NCBI GenBank assembly: GCA_002427605.1
Contig: DIRT01000020.1
Coordinates: forward strand, 26,674 to 90,673
DNA: 64,000 nucleotides
Source: Bacteroidales bacterium UBA5429
Lineage (GTDB): Bacteria > Bacteroidota > Bacteroidia > Bacteroidales > WCHB1-69
Direction of reading: 5' to 3'
In this document: in pieces, positions 17,546 through 26,079 of the stretch
Numbering within the stretch: position 1 is the first letter of the stretch
How the letters are laid out: each line of letters opens with the position of its first letter
Position numbers and translations under genes: made by a program
The notes under the pieces: generated by a model
Told to the model about the DNA's origin: nothing
Database searches by the model: none
The model's input: only the letters and a program-made list of their open reading frames with translations

Positions 17546-20020
17546 TTATAATTTTTCAATATAAATAGTTTCAATTCGACTTCTAAAATCCCGGATAGAC
17601 TCATTGGGAAGCGGGAGTACGGAGGGAAGCACTTCCAACTCAATTTTGGATAAAAATCTTGGAATTCTGATACTTCTGTAAGTTGCACGTTCCGATCCTG
17701 TGATTAAAACAGGGATTACCGGAATCTGATGCTCCACACTTAGTATGGCAAAGGCTTCACGGAACTCCTTCAATTTCTTATCTTTACCACGCGTACCTTC
17801 AGGGAAAATAATCACATTTTTGCCTTGCTTTAACACTTTTGACATCTGCTGTAGAGATTTACGGATGTTGGTATTGACATCCATGATAATAATGTTACTG
17901 CGAATAGCCAAAAAACGAGTTAATCGATTCCTGAAATGTTTGGCTTTGGCAAAAAAGAAGCTCTTTTTAGTAGTTTTCCATCTCAGTTTTGAAGTGATAA
18001 ACACACCATCAAAGGCACTTCTGTGGTTGCCGATGATGATGCAAGGGGAATCGGGAATATTTTCCAATCCTTTGGCACGGTATCTGTAAAAAATGTGAAA
18101 TCCGATCCGTATAATGCGATCTAATATCCAGTGTAACGTACTTGATTTGGGCAAATGCAGCTCCTCTAGTTTGTGATCCAGAATCTCCTTCCAGGAAATA
18201 TTAGAATTTTGGGGAGCTGATGCGTGTTCCTCAAGATATTGCGTTAATTTATTGAGTGAAGAATACTCATCCAGTTGATTTTCAGGGATAAAAACGCCAA
18301 AAACGGTTTCGATATAAGCAATCAAAGCGACCCGATTGAGTGAATCCATCCCTAAGTCGAGCTCAAAATGGTCATCCCCATGAGCCGTTTTTTCACTCTC
18401 TTTTTCAATAAACTGTTTCAGTAATTGATATGTTTCGCTCCGATTTTCTTCTTTTTCTTCTCTTTTTTGATTAGAAATATTAGGGGGGAGGTAATTCAGT
18501 AGCAGGTGGCGCTGTATTTTGCCCAATCGGGTTCTGGGTAACTCCCGGGAAATGATGTGGAACTGTTTGATCTTTTTGTAGGACATAGCTCCTTTATTGA
18601 ATTGAGCAAACTCCTCCCTCAAAAGAGCCTCAGCTGTTTGTCCGGTGTGTAATCGGACATAATCCATGTTGGGAACAACAAGAGCTTGCAGCATATCATC
18701 CATAAGGATAACCGCTATCTCTTTGATTACTTTGGATTTTTCCAAAATCTCAAATTCCAACTCTACCGGATTGATATTTTTTCCATTGGAAGTAACCAGA
18801 ATCTCCTTGATTCTTCCGGTTATTTTGAGTCCATTCTTGTCTAAGATGCCCAAATCTCCGGTATGAAGCCAACCATCCTTCAAAACTTCAGCAGTCTCTT
18901 CAGGACGATTATAATAACCCAACATAACATTGGGTCCTTTAACCAAAATCTCCCCTTCATCAGAAAAGGTAAGCTCTAATCCGTGTAGCAATTCTCCGGA
19001 GTACCCGATTTTATCCCGATTTGGACGAGTAAAGCTGATCATCGGTGCGCATTCTGTCATCCCATAACCTGTGAGGACGGAAAATCCTAAAGTTTTATAA
19101 ATTTGAGCCACTTCATCCGAAAGTGCAGCACCTCCGCAAACCAGATGTTCGATATATCCCCCCATTTTTTGATGCACTGCTTTGAATAATTTTTTGGACA
19201 GAGTTCTGCTTCCAATAGCTCCTGCCAACTTGTACATCAATTTAGCAATAGTGGAACTGTTGATTTTGTTCATGATTCCCTTCGCCAGTGCTTCATACAG
19301 TTTGGGAACCCCAACAATAAACACGATTTTTCCCTCCTTCAGGGTTTTCATAATCGATTCAGCATTCAGTCCTTCAGCGATATAGACAGTACCTCCTACA
19401 TACATCGGTGCAAGTAGCGTTCCGATAAAGGGAAAACTGTGATGCAATGGCAATAAAACCATCATATTGATGTCCGGTTTATAAATGGGGACATCTTCAC
19501 TTACCGCTCTGATATTGTAGAGTATATTTTGATAACTGAGCATCACTCCTTTAGGAGTTCCGGTTGTACCCGAAGTGTATATGATTGCTAACAGCTGACG
19601 CTCATCTTTGATCGGAAAGATCGGAGTCTCTGTCGAAGAGGGATCCACTTCCGGGATATCTTCAGCTGAGTATATGCTGTATTCATAAGTGGTAACTGTG
19701 GAGAGTGCGTTGAATAAAGTTCCCCCCTTATTTTTTGAAATAAAAAAAATATCAGGCTTACAATCTTCAATAATAAAAGCAAGTTCCTTTTCGGTAGAGG
19801 TAATATCTACAGGGACTACCGCAGCGTCACAAAGAAGCGCTCCGTAAGTAGCGAAAAAATATTCGGGAGAATTATCGGCGAAAATGAGAACCTTTTTAGG
19901 TTGCACTCCATTTTTTCTAAAGTACTGACTATATTGATGTGCATTTTGTAAAACTTGAGTAAAGGAGTAGCTCCTGTTTTTGTACACAATCGCTTGTTTA
20001 TCACTAGGTTGTATGAGCAT
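17546..20020 (-). CDS. AMP-dependent acyl ligase / acyl carrier / PlsC acyltransferase fusion
   Basis: 824 residues from the ATG at 20020. Three modules in order: an ANL adenylating enzyme (1-500) with YTSGTTGTPKG at 148-158, GYGMTECAP, and HTGDLGILDKNG; an acyl-carrier-like domain with D-S560-L in LGMDSLNRVAL, the phosphopantetheine site; and an acyltransferase with NHRSAFD at 665-671 and FPEGTRG at 739-745. E. coli Aas joins acyltransferase and acyl-ACP synthetase in the opposite order without a carrier. Activation of free fatty acid and transfer to a lysophospholipid is the likely job. Its promoter lies in the loop of the preceding terminator. Confidence 0.85.
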   Translation of the reverse strand: MLIQPSDKQAIVYKNRSYSFTQVLQNAHQYSQYFRKNGVQPKKVLIFADNSPEYFFATYGALLCDAAVVPVDITSTEKELAFIIEDCKPDIFFISKNKGGTLFNALSTVTTYEYSIYSAEDIPEVDPSSTETPIFPIKDERQLLAIIYTSGTTGTPKGVMLSYQNILYNIRAVSEDVPIYKPDINMMVLLPLHHSFPFIGTLLAPMYVGGTVYIAEGLNAESIMKTLKEGKIVFIVGVPKLYEALAKGIMNKINSSTIAKLMYKLAGAIGSRTLSKKLFKAVHQKMGGYIEHLVCGGAALSDEVAQIYKTLGFSVLTGYGMTECAPMISFTRPNRDKIGYSGELLHGLELTFSDEGEILVKGPNVMLGYYNRPEETAEVLKDGWLHTGDLGILDKNGLKITGRIKEILVTSNGKNINPVELEFEILEKSKVIKEIAVILMDDMLQALVVPNMDYVRLHTGQTAEALLREEFAQFNKGAMSYKKIKQFHIISRELPRTRLGKIQRHLLLNYLPPNISNQKREEKEENRSETYQLLKQFIEKESEKTAHGDDHFELDLGMDSLNRVALIAYIETVFGVFIPENQLDEYSSLNKLTQYLEEHASAPQNSNISWKEILDHKLEELHLPKSSTLHWILDRIIRIGFHIFYRYRAKGLENIPDSPCIIIGNHRSAFDGVFITSKLRWKTTKKSFFFAKAKHFRNRLTRFLAIRSNIIIMDVNTNIRKSLQQMSKVLKQGKNVIIFPEGTRGKDKKLKEFREAFAILSVEHQIPVIPVLITGSERATYRSIRIPRFLSKIELEVLPSVLPLPNESIRDFRSRIETIYIEKL

Positions 20021-20029
20021 ATGAAATAA

Positions 20030-20062
20030 AAAAAGTTCGTGGCAAAGATACACGAACTTTTT
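20030..20062 (-). terminator. Terminator of the porin gene with a promoter in its loop
   Basis: Perfect 12-bp stem AAAAAGTTCGTG / CACGAACTTTTT around a 9-nt loop. On the minus strand the loop reads TATCTTTGC, so a full TAnnTTTG element (20043-20050) is enclosed. The next gene starts at 20020, about 16 nt past the expected transcription start. Confidence 0.75.
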
Positions 20063-20083
20063 GAAATAGATTAATATATTATG

Positions 20084-21538
20084 TTACAGTTTCCATCCGA
20101 TTGTTCCGACAATAGATTGAGATTTAAATTGTTGCTCTACCGGATTTACAAATTCGTGGTTATATAACCAGTATTTTTGTGATTGGTTACTAATAACGAA
20201 AGCAAAGTCAGCAAAAAAGACTTTCCCTCTAAATCCTACTCCTATGGATCCGGTGGTAAAAGAACCATCATTGATGTTGTTTTTGTAGGGCGATGAAGTG
20301 TATGAAAATCCACCGCGAACCAGGAAGTTTTCTACCAAATAAACCTCTGCTCCCAAGCGAATTGAGTGTGTTCCTTGATAGCTCTCTCTGATATTTTTAT
20401 TTTCTTCTTTAAAAGTATAACTGTTTGAGCCCCAGCTACCCATTTCCATAGTGGAGTAATCAGTGTACTCATATTCGGCACTAATAAAACCTCTGCTTAG
20501 GATTAAAAATGCCAGGTTACCCATGTAACGCATGGGGGTAATCAGTTGGTAGTTATAGTCATTGGTATAGTTGACAACAACATTGGAAGTATCCAGTATA
20601 GCAACCATCTCTCTTTCCAAAACATCGTGAATGTTTTTGTACAAGGTTGGGGTGTGAATGGCTGCTCCAACTCTTAAAAATGAAACAGGCTGGTAAAGTA
20701 ATCCCAATTTTAAATTAACTCCGGTTGAGCTGACATCGAGGCGGTCATTAACGTAGAAAGACTGAATCTGGTCTGCTACATTGAGATCGTCACTTTCTTT
20801 GTATTTTCTTTCTTCGAGATAGGATAAAAATGGAACCCCTAAAGTGGCACCCAAATACAACTTATCATCATAGTTACCTCCAAAAGAAAAGCTCAACTCA
20901 TTGACCCTTCCACTGGTATATACTGTGCTGCTTTGAAGAAAATCTTTGCCTGCATGAGGTGCAATATATTCGGTATTATCCGCTGTGTTATGAACAGGAT
21001 CAATCAAATATGCCTGATATGCAAAGTATTGTTCCCTAGGGAAATTATCATATAATAATCCATTGGCACGCGACGCAAAATCTAGAGCCATAGTACTTCC
21101 GTTGCTTCTTCCTTCAATGGAGAACTTGTTGCCAAAATTCATGATTTGGTTAAACCCAATCCCAAATTGAGTTCTTTTCCATTTGCTCTCTCCGGGATTT
21201 TTGATGGAGAATACAGCACCGAAGTGTGAAAAATTACTCTTAAAAAGAGTTGAAGGGGTGTACTCTTCATTATATCTACTGTCTGAGCGGTAGATTGAGA
21301 AAGAGAGTGGCGTAAAAGAGATTTCATTCTTTTTAAATAAACCAATGGAAGCAGGGTTGGTACTCAATGCAGAGAAATCAGCTCCAACAGCACCAAATGC
21401 ACCACCGGCACCTAAAAAACGAGCTGTTCCACCCCATCTGTATTGCGAAAACCGTAAGGCATCTACTTCGTTTTGCCCAAATGTGTACGAAGTGAGTAGC
21501 CCTATCGATAAAATGATTAATAGTTGTTTAATTTTCAT
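20084..21538 (-). CDS. FadL/OMPP1-like outer membrane transport protein
   Basis: 484 residues. Signal peptide MKIKQLLIILSIGLLTSYTFG, cleaved near QNEVDAL. The N-terminal stretch GTARFLGAGGAFGAVGADFS and ALSTNPASIGLF is the plug-like signature of the FadL/TodX family seen in many Bacteroidota outer membrane proteins. The rest alternates polar and aromatic residues as in beta barrels, ending in KSQSIVGTIGWKL. Substrate unknown; hydrophobic compounds are the family norm. It precedes the fatty-acid ligase fusion, which fits, but the terminator between them argues against one transcript. Confidence 0.8.
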   Translation of the reverse strand: MKIKQLLIILSIGLLTSYTFGQNEVDALRFSQYRWGGTARFLGAGGAFGAVGADFSALSTNPASIGLFKKNEISFTPLSFSIYRSDSRYNEEYTPSTLFKSNFSHFGAVFSIKNPGESKWKRTQFGIGFNQIMNFGNKFSIEGRSNGSTMALDFASRANGLLYDNFPREQYFAYQAYLIDPVHNTADNTEYIAPHAGKDFLQSSTVYTSGRVNELSFSFGGNYDDKLYLGATLGVPFLSYLEERKYKESDDLNVADQIQSFYVNDRLDVSSTGVNLKLGLLYQPVSFLRVGAAIHTPTLYKNIHDVLEREMVAILDTSNVVVNYTNDYNYQLITPMRYMGNLAFLILSRGFISAEYEYTDYSTMEMGSWGSNSYTFKEENKNIRESYQGTHSIRLGAEVYLVENFLVRGGFSYTSSPYKNNINDGSFTTGSIGVGFRGKVFFADFAFVISNQSQKYWLYNHEFVNPVEQQFKSQSIVGTIGWKL

Positions 21539-21572
21539 GATTTGTTATGCTAATAGTTTTTTAAATATTGTA

Positions 21573-23240
21573 TTATCTGCGAGAACCTGAAGAACTTCCT
21601 CTGCTACTGCTACCGGATGAACTAGAACTACCTCTACTGCTGCTTGAAGTACCGGAACTACTTCTACTGCTACTACTGCTGCTGTTATTATAACTCCTGT
21701 TGGATGAGGATGAAGAGCGGTTGTTATAGGAAGGGGTAGAACTACTACTACTGTTTGAGCTTCGTGGAGTATAGTTTTGTCTGTTATTGTTTTGTTGTCT
21801 ATTCTGTGGAGTATAGTTTTGTCTATTATCTTGTCTGTTTTGTGGAGTGTAGTTTTGTCTATTGTCTTGTCTGTTTTGCGGAGTATAATTCTGTCTAGTA
21901 TTGTTTTGTTGTCTGTTTTGTGGTGTATAGTTCTGTCTGTTATTATTTTGTTGTCTTTGCGGAGTGTAGTTCTGTCTGTTATTGTTTTGTTGTCTATTCT
22001 GTGGAGTATAGTTTTGTTTATTATCTTGTCTGTTTTGTGGTGTGTAGTTTTGTCTGGTATTATTTTGTTGTCTTTGCGGAGTATAATTCTGTCTGCTATT
22101 TTCCGGTTGTCTGTTTTGCGGATTATAGTTTTGTCTATTATCTTGTCTATTTTGCGGAGTATAGTTTTGTCTCGAGTTATCTTGTTGTCTATTTTCCGGA
22201 GTAAAGTTTTGTCTTGTACTTTGTTGGTTATTTTGTTGAGTATCAGGTACTCTTTGTTGAGTAGCGGGTTGTCTTTGTTGAGCCGGAGTAGTTACTCCTG
22301 TAGCGGGTTGTTTGCCATCCGGAACCCGGGTTTGAGCTTGACTTTGAGGAGTAGCAGAAGCAGTTGGAGTTGTACGACCAGTCACTCCTTCACTCAAAGA
22401 GTTGTAACTTTGATTAAATGAGGGAGGAGTAACAGAACGGGAAACAGATTTTCCTCCTCCATTATCTGCTAATTCACCTGGTTTGGGTCTGGTTCCGCCG
22501 GTACCCGCAGAAGGACCGACATTGTTTCGGTGACCGTAGAAATAGGTGTGATTATTGTCGTAGCTATTGTGGTAGTAATTAGCATAGTAGCCATCATAAT
22601 ACCCATTGATATATCCGTTCCAGTAGCCATAGTCATATCCGCTCCAATAACCATATCTTCCCGGCCAATGATAGCCCCAGCCATAAGTGAATCCGTAAGA
22701 ATAATAACCAAATCCATAGTAGTAAGGTCTGTAGTAAAAGGTAGGCCACCACCAGCTGTATCCTAAATAAATGCTGGTTCCCCAATGGTATGGGTAGTAG
22801 TCATAATAGTAAAGATTGGTGAAGTAAGGATCATAATAGCCCCATCCGCAATGATAATGAGTGTGGAATCGTCTTATACGTGAAGTGTAATAATAGTCAT
22901 AGAAGTCACAGCAGTCATCATCGTCGTAATAGTAATAGTTGTTGATGTAGGTATTCCCATTATCATCAGAATAGCTGTATTGTTCATAATTCTCATCATA
23001 ATAGCCCTCATCGTAGTACCCTTGATTATCATATCCTGATTGATAGTTCCCCTGGTTATAGTTTTGAGAATAATTCGGTTGACTGCTTTGCGCAGGTTGA
23101 GGTTGGGGTTTGGGTTGGGGTTGATATTGTGCATGAGTCGAAGGTGCATACACATCATCATAATAAACAGTTGTTCCAATTGCACAAGAGGAGGCAAGCA
23201 GAGCAACTATGACCATTGAAAAGAGGACTCTTGTTTTCAT
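21573..23240 (-). CDS. Repeat-rich lipoprotein (Tyr-rich, NYTPQNRQ repeats, Ser-rich tail)
   Basis: 555 residues, function unknown. Signal and lipobox ALLASSCAIG (Cys 19). Residues 25-75 are Pro/Gln-rich, 75-245 very rich in Tyr, Trp and Gly, 345-500 consist of about ten NYTPQNRQ-type units, and 500-555 are almost all Ser, Gly and Arg. The combination suggests an unfolded, sticky surface or periplasmic protein. Bacteroidota genomes do hold Tyr-rich lipoproteins of this kind with no known role. Antisense frames through the repeats are long but are by-products of the composition. It shares its upstream region with proS, which diverges. Confidence 0.75.
   Translation of the reverse strand: MKTRVLFSMVIVALLASSCAIGTTVYYDDVYAPSTHAQYQPQPKPQPQPAQSSQPNYSQNYNQGNYQSGYDNQGYYDEGYYDENYEQYSYSDDNGNTYINNYYYYDDDDCCDFYDYYYTSRIRRFHTHYHCGWGYYDPYFTNLYYYDYYPYHWGTSIYLGYSWWWPTFYYRPYYYGFGYYSYGFTYGWGYHWPGRYGYWSGYDYGYWNGYINGYYDGYYANYYHNSYDNNHTYFYGHRNNVGPSAGTGGTRPKPGELADNGGGKSVSRSVTPPSFNQSYNSLSEGVTGRTTPTASATPQSQAQTRVPDGKQPATGVTTPAQQRQPATQQRVPDTQQNNQQSTRQNFTPENRQQDNSRQNYTPQNRQDNRQNYNPQNRQPENSRQNYTPQRQQNNTRQNYTPQNRQDNKQNYTPQNRQQNNNRQNYTPQRQQNNNRQNYTPQNRQQNNTRQNYTPQNRQDNRQNYTPQNRQDNRQNYTPQNRQQNNNRQNYTPRSSNSSSSSTPSYNNRSSSSSNRSYNNSSSSSSRSSSGTSSSSRGSSSSSGSSSRGSSSGSRR
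21770..22210 (-). repeat. In-frame tandem repeats coding for NYTPQNRQ units
   Basis: Units of about 27-48 bp whose plus strand reads GTATAGTTTTGTCT and TTGTTTTGTTGTCT variants. Unit length changes in multiples of three and the frame is kept, so the array can gain and lose units without breaking the protein. Rejected as CRISPR because there are no unique spacers. Confidence 0.8.
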
Positions 23241-23335
23241 ATCTTTATTTTTTTTTTAATTCCATTGTTTTTTAGTACCTTTGCCACTTATTTAGACTAC
23301 AAAGATATCATAAAGTTTAATATAAACGTTTCGAG

Positions 23336-24805
23336 ATGGCAAAAAGTATTACTTCCAGAGAAAAAGACTACTCACAATGGTATATTGACATTGTAAAAAA
23401 TGCGGAACTAGCTGAAAACTCGGCAGTTAGAGGATGTATGGTAATCAAACCCTATGGCTACGCCATTTGGGAAAAGATGAGAGATACATTGGATAAAATG
23501 TTTAAAGAAACCGGACACGTCAATGCATATTTTCCCCTTTTTATTCCGAAATCTTTCTTTTCAAGAGAGGCGGACCACGTGGAAGGGTTTGCAAAAGAGT
23601 GTGCAGTGGTAACTCATTATCGTTTGAAAAATGATGAAGGCGGAGGAGTAGTTGTGGACCCCGATGCCAAATTGGAGGAAGAGTTGATTGTTCGTCCTAC
23701 TTCGGAAACCATTATCTGGGACACCTACCGTAATTGGATTCAATCCTACCGCGATCTGCCTATTTTGTGTAACCAATGGGCTAACGTTGTTCGCTGGGAG
23801 ATGAGAACCCGCTTGTTTTTGAGAACTGCTGAGTTTTTATGGCAAGAGGGACACACAGCGCACGCTACCGAGCAGGAAGCAGTTGAAGAAACACGTCAAA
23901 TGTTGGAGGTGTATGCAGAATTTGCAGAAAAAACAATGGCGATGCCGGTGGTTAAAGGGGTAAAATCTGCAAGTGAAAGATTTGCCGGTGCGTTGGATAC
24001 GTACTGCATTGAAGCGATGATGCAGGATGGAAAAGCATTGCAAGCAGGAACTTCCCACTTCTTAGGTCAAAATTTTGCCAAAGCATTTGATGTGAAGTTT
24101 TTAAATAAGGAAAATCAATTAGAATATGTGTGGGCAACCTCATGGGGTGTTTCCACTCGTTTGATTGGAGCGCTCATCATGTCGCACTCCGACGACAATG
24201 GGTTGGTGCTTCCTCCCAAATTGGCTCCTCTCCAAGTGGTGATTATTCCTATTTACAGACAAAAAGAGCAATTGGATACCATCACTGAAAAGGTGAAACC
24301 TTTGATGGCTCAACTGAAAAAAAGAGGCATCACCGTGAAATATGACGATGATGATTCTCAAAGATCAGGCTGGAAATTCAATGAGTACGAAATGAAGGGA
24401 GTTCCTGTCAGAGTGGCTATCGGTCCCCGAGACCTTGAAAATAATCAGGCGGAAATTGCCCGCAGAGATACCCTCGAAAAAACAACCGTTCCTTTTGATG
24501 GATTGGATCAATATATTGAGAACCTGTTGGATGAAATTCAGGAAAATATCTATCAAAAAGCGTTGAAGTTCAGAGAAGAAACAACCCACCGTGCCGATAC
24601 CTGGGAAGAGTTTGAAGCCTACCTGGATCAGGGAGGATTTGTATCAGCGCATTGGGATGGAACTCCTGAAACGGAAGAGTTGATCAAAGAAAAAACCAAA
24701 GCAACCATCCGTTGTATTCCTTTGAACAACCCACAAGAAGAAGGAACCTGTATTTTAACCGGCAAACCATCGAAAGAGAGAGTTCTGTTCGCAAGAGCCT
24801 ACTAG
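23336..24805 (+). CDS. proS: Prolyl-tRNA synthetase (short, archaeal/eukaryal-type)
   Basis: 489 residues. Class II motifs: motif 2 region WANVVRWEMRTRLFLRTAEF, with RPTSETIIWDTY before it; motif 3 region WGVSTRLIGALIMSHSDDNG. The anticodon-binding domain (LAPLQVVIIPIYRQKEQL) and the C-terminal zinc-like domain ending RVLFARAY are present, and the bacterial editing insertion (INS) is absent. This defines the archaeal/eukaryal form, common in Bacteroidota. Promoter TACCTTTG at 23276-23283. Missing the INS domain, it must rely on other factors to clear Ala-tRNA(Pro). Confidence 0.97.
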   Translation: MAKSITSREKDYSQWYIDIVKNAELAENSAVRGCMVIKPYGYAIWEKMRDTLDKMFKETGHVNAYFPLFIPKSFFSREADHVEGFAKECAVVTHYRLKNDEGGGVVVDPDAKLEEELIVRPTSETIIWDTYRNWIQSYRDLPILCNQWANVVRWEMRTRLFLRTAEFLWQEGHTAHATEQEAVEETRQMLEVYAEFAEKTMAMPVVKGVKSASERFAGALDTYCIEAMMQDGKALQAGTSHFLGQNFAKAFDVKFLNKENQLEYVWATSWGVSTRLIGALIMSHSDDNGLVLPPKLAPLQVVIIPIYRQKEQLDTITEKVKPLMAQLKKRGITVKYDDDDSQRSGWKFNEYEMKGVPVRVAIGPRDLENNQAEIARRDTLEKTTVPFDGLDQYIENLLDEIQENIYQKALKFREETTHRADTWEEFEAYLDQGGFVSAHWDGTPETEELIKEKTKATIRCIPLNNPQEEGTCILTGKPSKERVLFARAY

Positions 24806-25067
24806 GCAATTACGAATTACGGGTAAAACACAATAAATCAAGATTATAGCATTGTTGTAGAGACAGGGCATGCTCTGTCTCAAAACTTCAGATTTATTTA
24901 GAATATCGTGTAAATTGCATTGTATCAATAAAATATAATTTGCTGTAGAGACGTTGCATGCAACGTCTCTACGAATACGGCATTGTATTTATTTGTATAT
25001 CAATATGTTATAATTTTAATAACGTAATTCGTAATTCCTAATTAATTCCGCCTTCCGCCTTCCGCCT
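24806..25067. repeat. Repeat mosaic between proS and ruvC
   Basis: AATTACGAATTACGG unit right after the stop (24808-24823); palindrome with core AGGGCATGCTCT (24856-24881); perfect palindrome with core GTTGCATGCAAC (24944-24973); AATTCGTAATTCC units (25023-25045); TTCCGCC run (25046-25068) reaching the ruvC stop. No gene seen. Confidence 0.8.
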
Positions 25068-25610
25068 TCACTTGTTGATTCTGTCTTGGTTTTTCGCAAT
25101 AAAACTTTCCCAGCCGGAATATCTTTCTGTGGTGGTGGTGATTCGGTTTTGAAAATGATGACAAACCGCGACTGCGAGGGCATCCGTTGCGTCGTGGGAG
25201 GCGACAGAAGCGTGGAGCAGGTTCATGTTTTTGAGCATGGCAGCGACCTGCACTTTCGACGCACTTCCTTTGCCTGTGATCGATTGCTTGATTTTTCTGG
25301 GAGAGTACTCAAAGACTGCCAAATTGCGCGATAGTGCGGCGGCAATCACAACACCTTGAGCACGACCAAGTTTGAGCATCGACTGGGGATTTTTCCCGTA
25401 AAAAGGATCCTCAATGGCTAATATTGTGGGATGATACTGATCAATAATCTCGATAATCTTTTGGAAAATGCGCTTTAGTTTGGTGTGGTGGTCGGGCAGC
25501 TTGTTCAACCGCTCAATGCCTATTGTCAAAGGAGAAATTTGACTGTTTTGAACCTGAATTACCGAAAAACCCATAATGGTTGTCCCCGGGTCAACACCTA
25601 AAATAATCAT
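25068..25610 (-). CDS. ruvC: Holliday junction endonuclease RuvC
   Basis: 180 residues from the ATG at 25610, which overlaps the stop of the gene before it (ATGA); the frame could be extended to a TTG two codons up. RuvC cuts four-way junctions after RuvAB branch migration. First catalytic Asp in IILGVDPGTTIMGF; second acid in ILAIEDPFYGKNPQS; C-terminal acids in SHDATDALAVAVCH. Lys-rich KIKQSITGKGSASKVQV is the DNA-contacting segment. Last gene of the mreB operon; ruvA and ruvB are not here. Confidence 0.96.
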   Translation of the reverse strand: MIILGVDPGTTIMGFSVIQVQNSQISPLTIGIERLNKLPDHHTKLKRIFQKIIEIIDQYHPTILAIEDPFYGKNPQSMLKLGRAQGVVIAAALSRNLAVFEYSPRKIKQSITGKGSASKVQVAAMLKNMNLLHASVASHDATDALAVAVCHHFQNRITTTTERYSGWESFIAKNQDRINK

Positions 25611-26041
25611 AACCAAAAATTGAGTTTGAGGGTTTTAAAATTAATGGTAGCCTGATGTTGGACAAAGAAATCACTCCCTAAAATGCCTTGCATTGAGGGT
25701 AGTTTTAAACTTTTGTACGCCTGGTTGACATGAGACATATCCAATAAAACGAGTTGCATCTCCGGAATCAGGGCTTTCCCAATTTTTAAATCGGTGAGCG
25801 TTGTGATATTGGTTTCAAAAGAGGAGGAAGTAATGCTGATATTATCAGCCTCATTCTCTACAATTGACGCATCGGAATCATGTTGGGTGAAAAAATCATG
25901 ATCAAAACAGGTCCGCGAAGCACCGGTATCCACGATGAGGTGAATCGTTTTGTTTTTCCATCTTCCTTTCACTGCAATATGAAAGCTATGTTGCTCTAAT
26001 TCATAAAGATGAAGTTTAACACTATGTCTTTTCTTATTCAT
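25607..26041 (-). CDS. Retropepsin-like aspartyl protease
   Basis: 144 residues from the ATG at 26041. The single-lobe aspartyl protease pattern is clear: catalytic D38 in LIVDTGASRTCF and the second hydrophobic-hydrophobic-Gly element in MQGILGSDFF. One-lobe size means it must dimerise. No signal peptide, so probably cytoplasmic. Substrate unknown. Coupled to ruvC by a 4-bp overlap, 38 bp after the deacetylase-like gene. Confidence 0.8.
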   Translation of the reverse strand: MNKKRHSVKLHLYELEQHSFHIAVKGRWKNKTIHLIVDTGASRTCFDHDFFTQHDSDASIVENEADNISITSSSFETNITTLTDLKIGKALIPEMQLVLLDMSHVNQAYKSLKLPSMQGILGSDFFVQHQATINFKTLKLNFWL

Positions 26042-26079
26042 AAGCTCAACTATTCCGATTTGATTGAACCGCAAAGGTA

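Noticed and set aside
21770..22210. Array looking like CRISPR at first glance
   Set aside because: No unique spacers, unit length a multiple of three, and a continuous reading frame through the whole array.
21777..22421. Long open frame opposite the NYTPQNRQ repeats
   Set aside because: Its product is a monotonous Val/Leu/Ser string forced by the repeat on the other strand; no promoter or start context.
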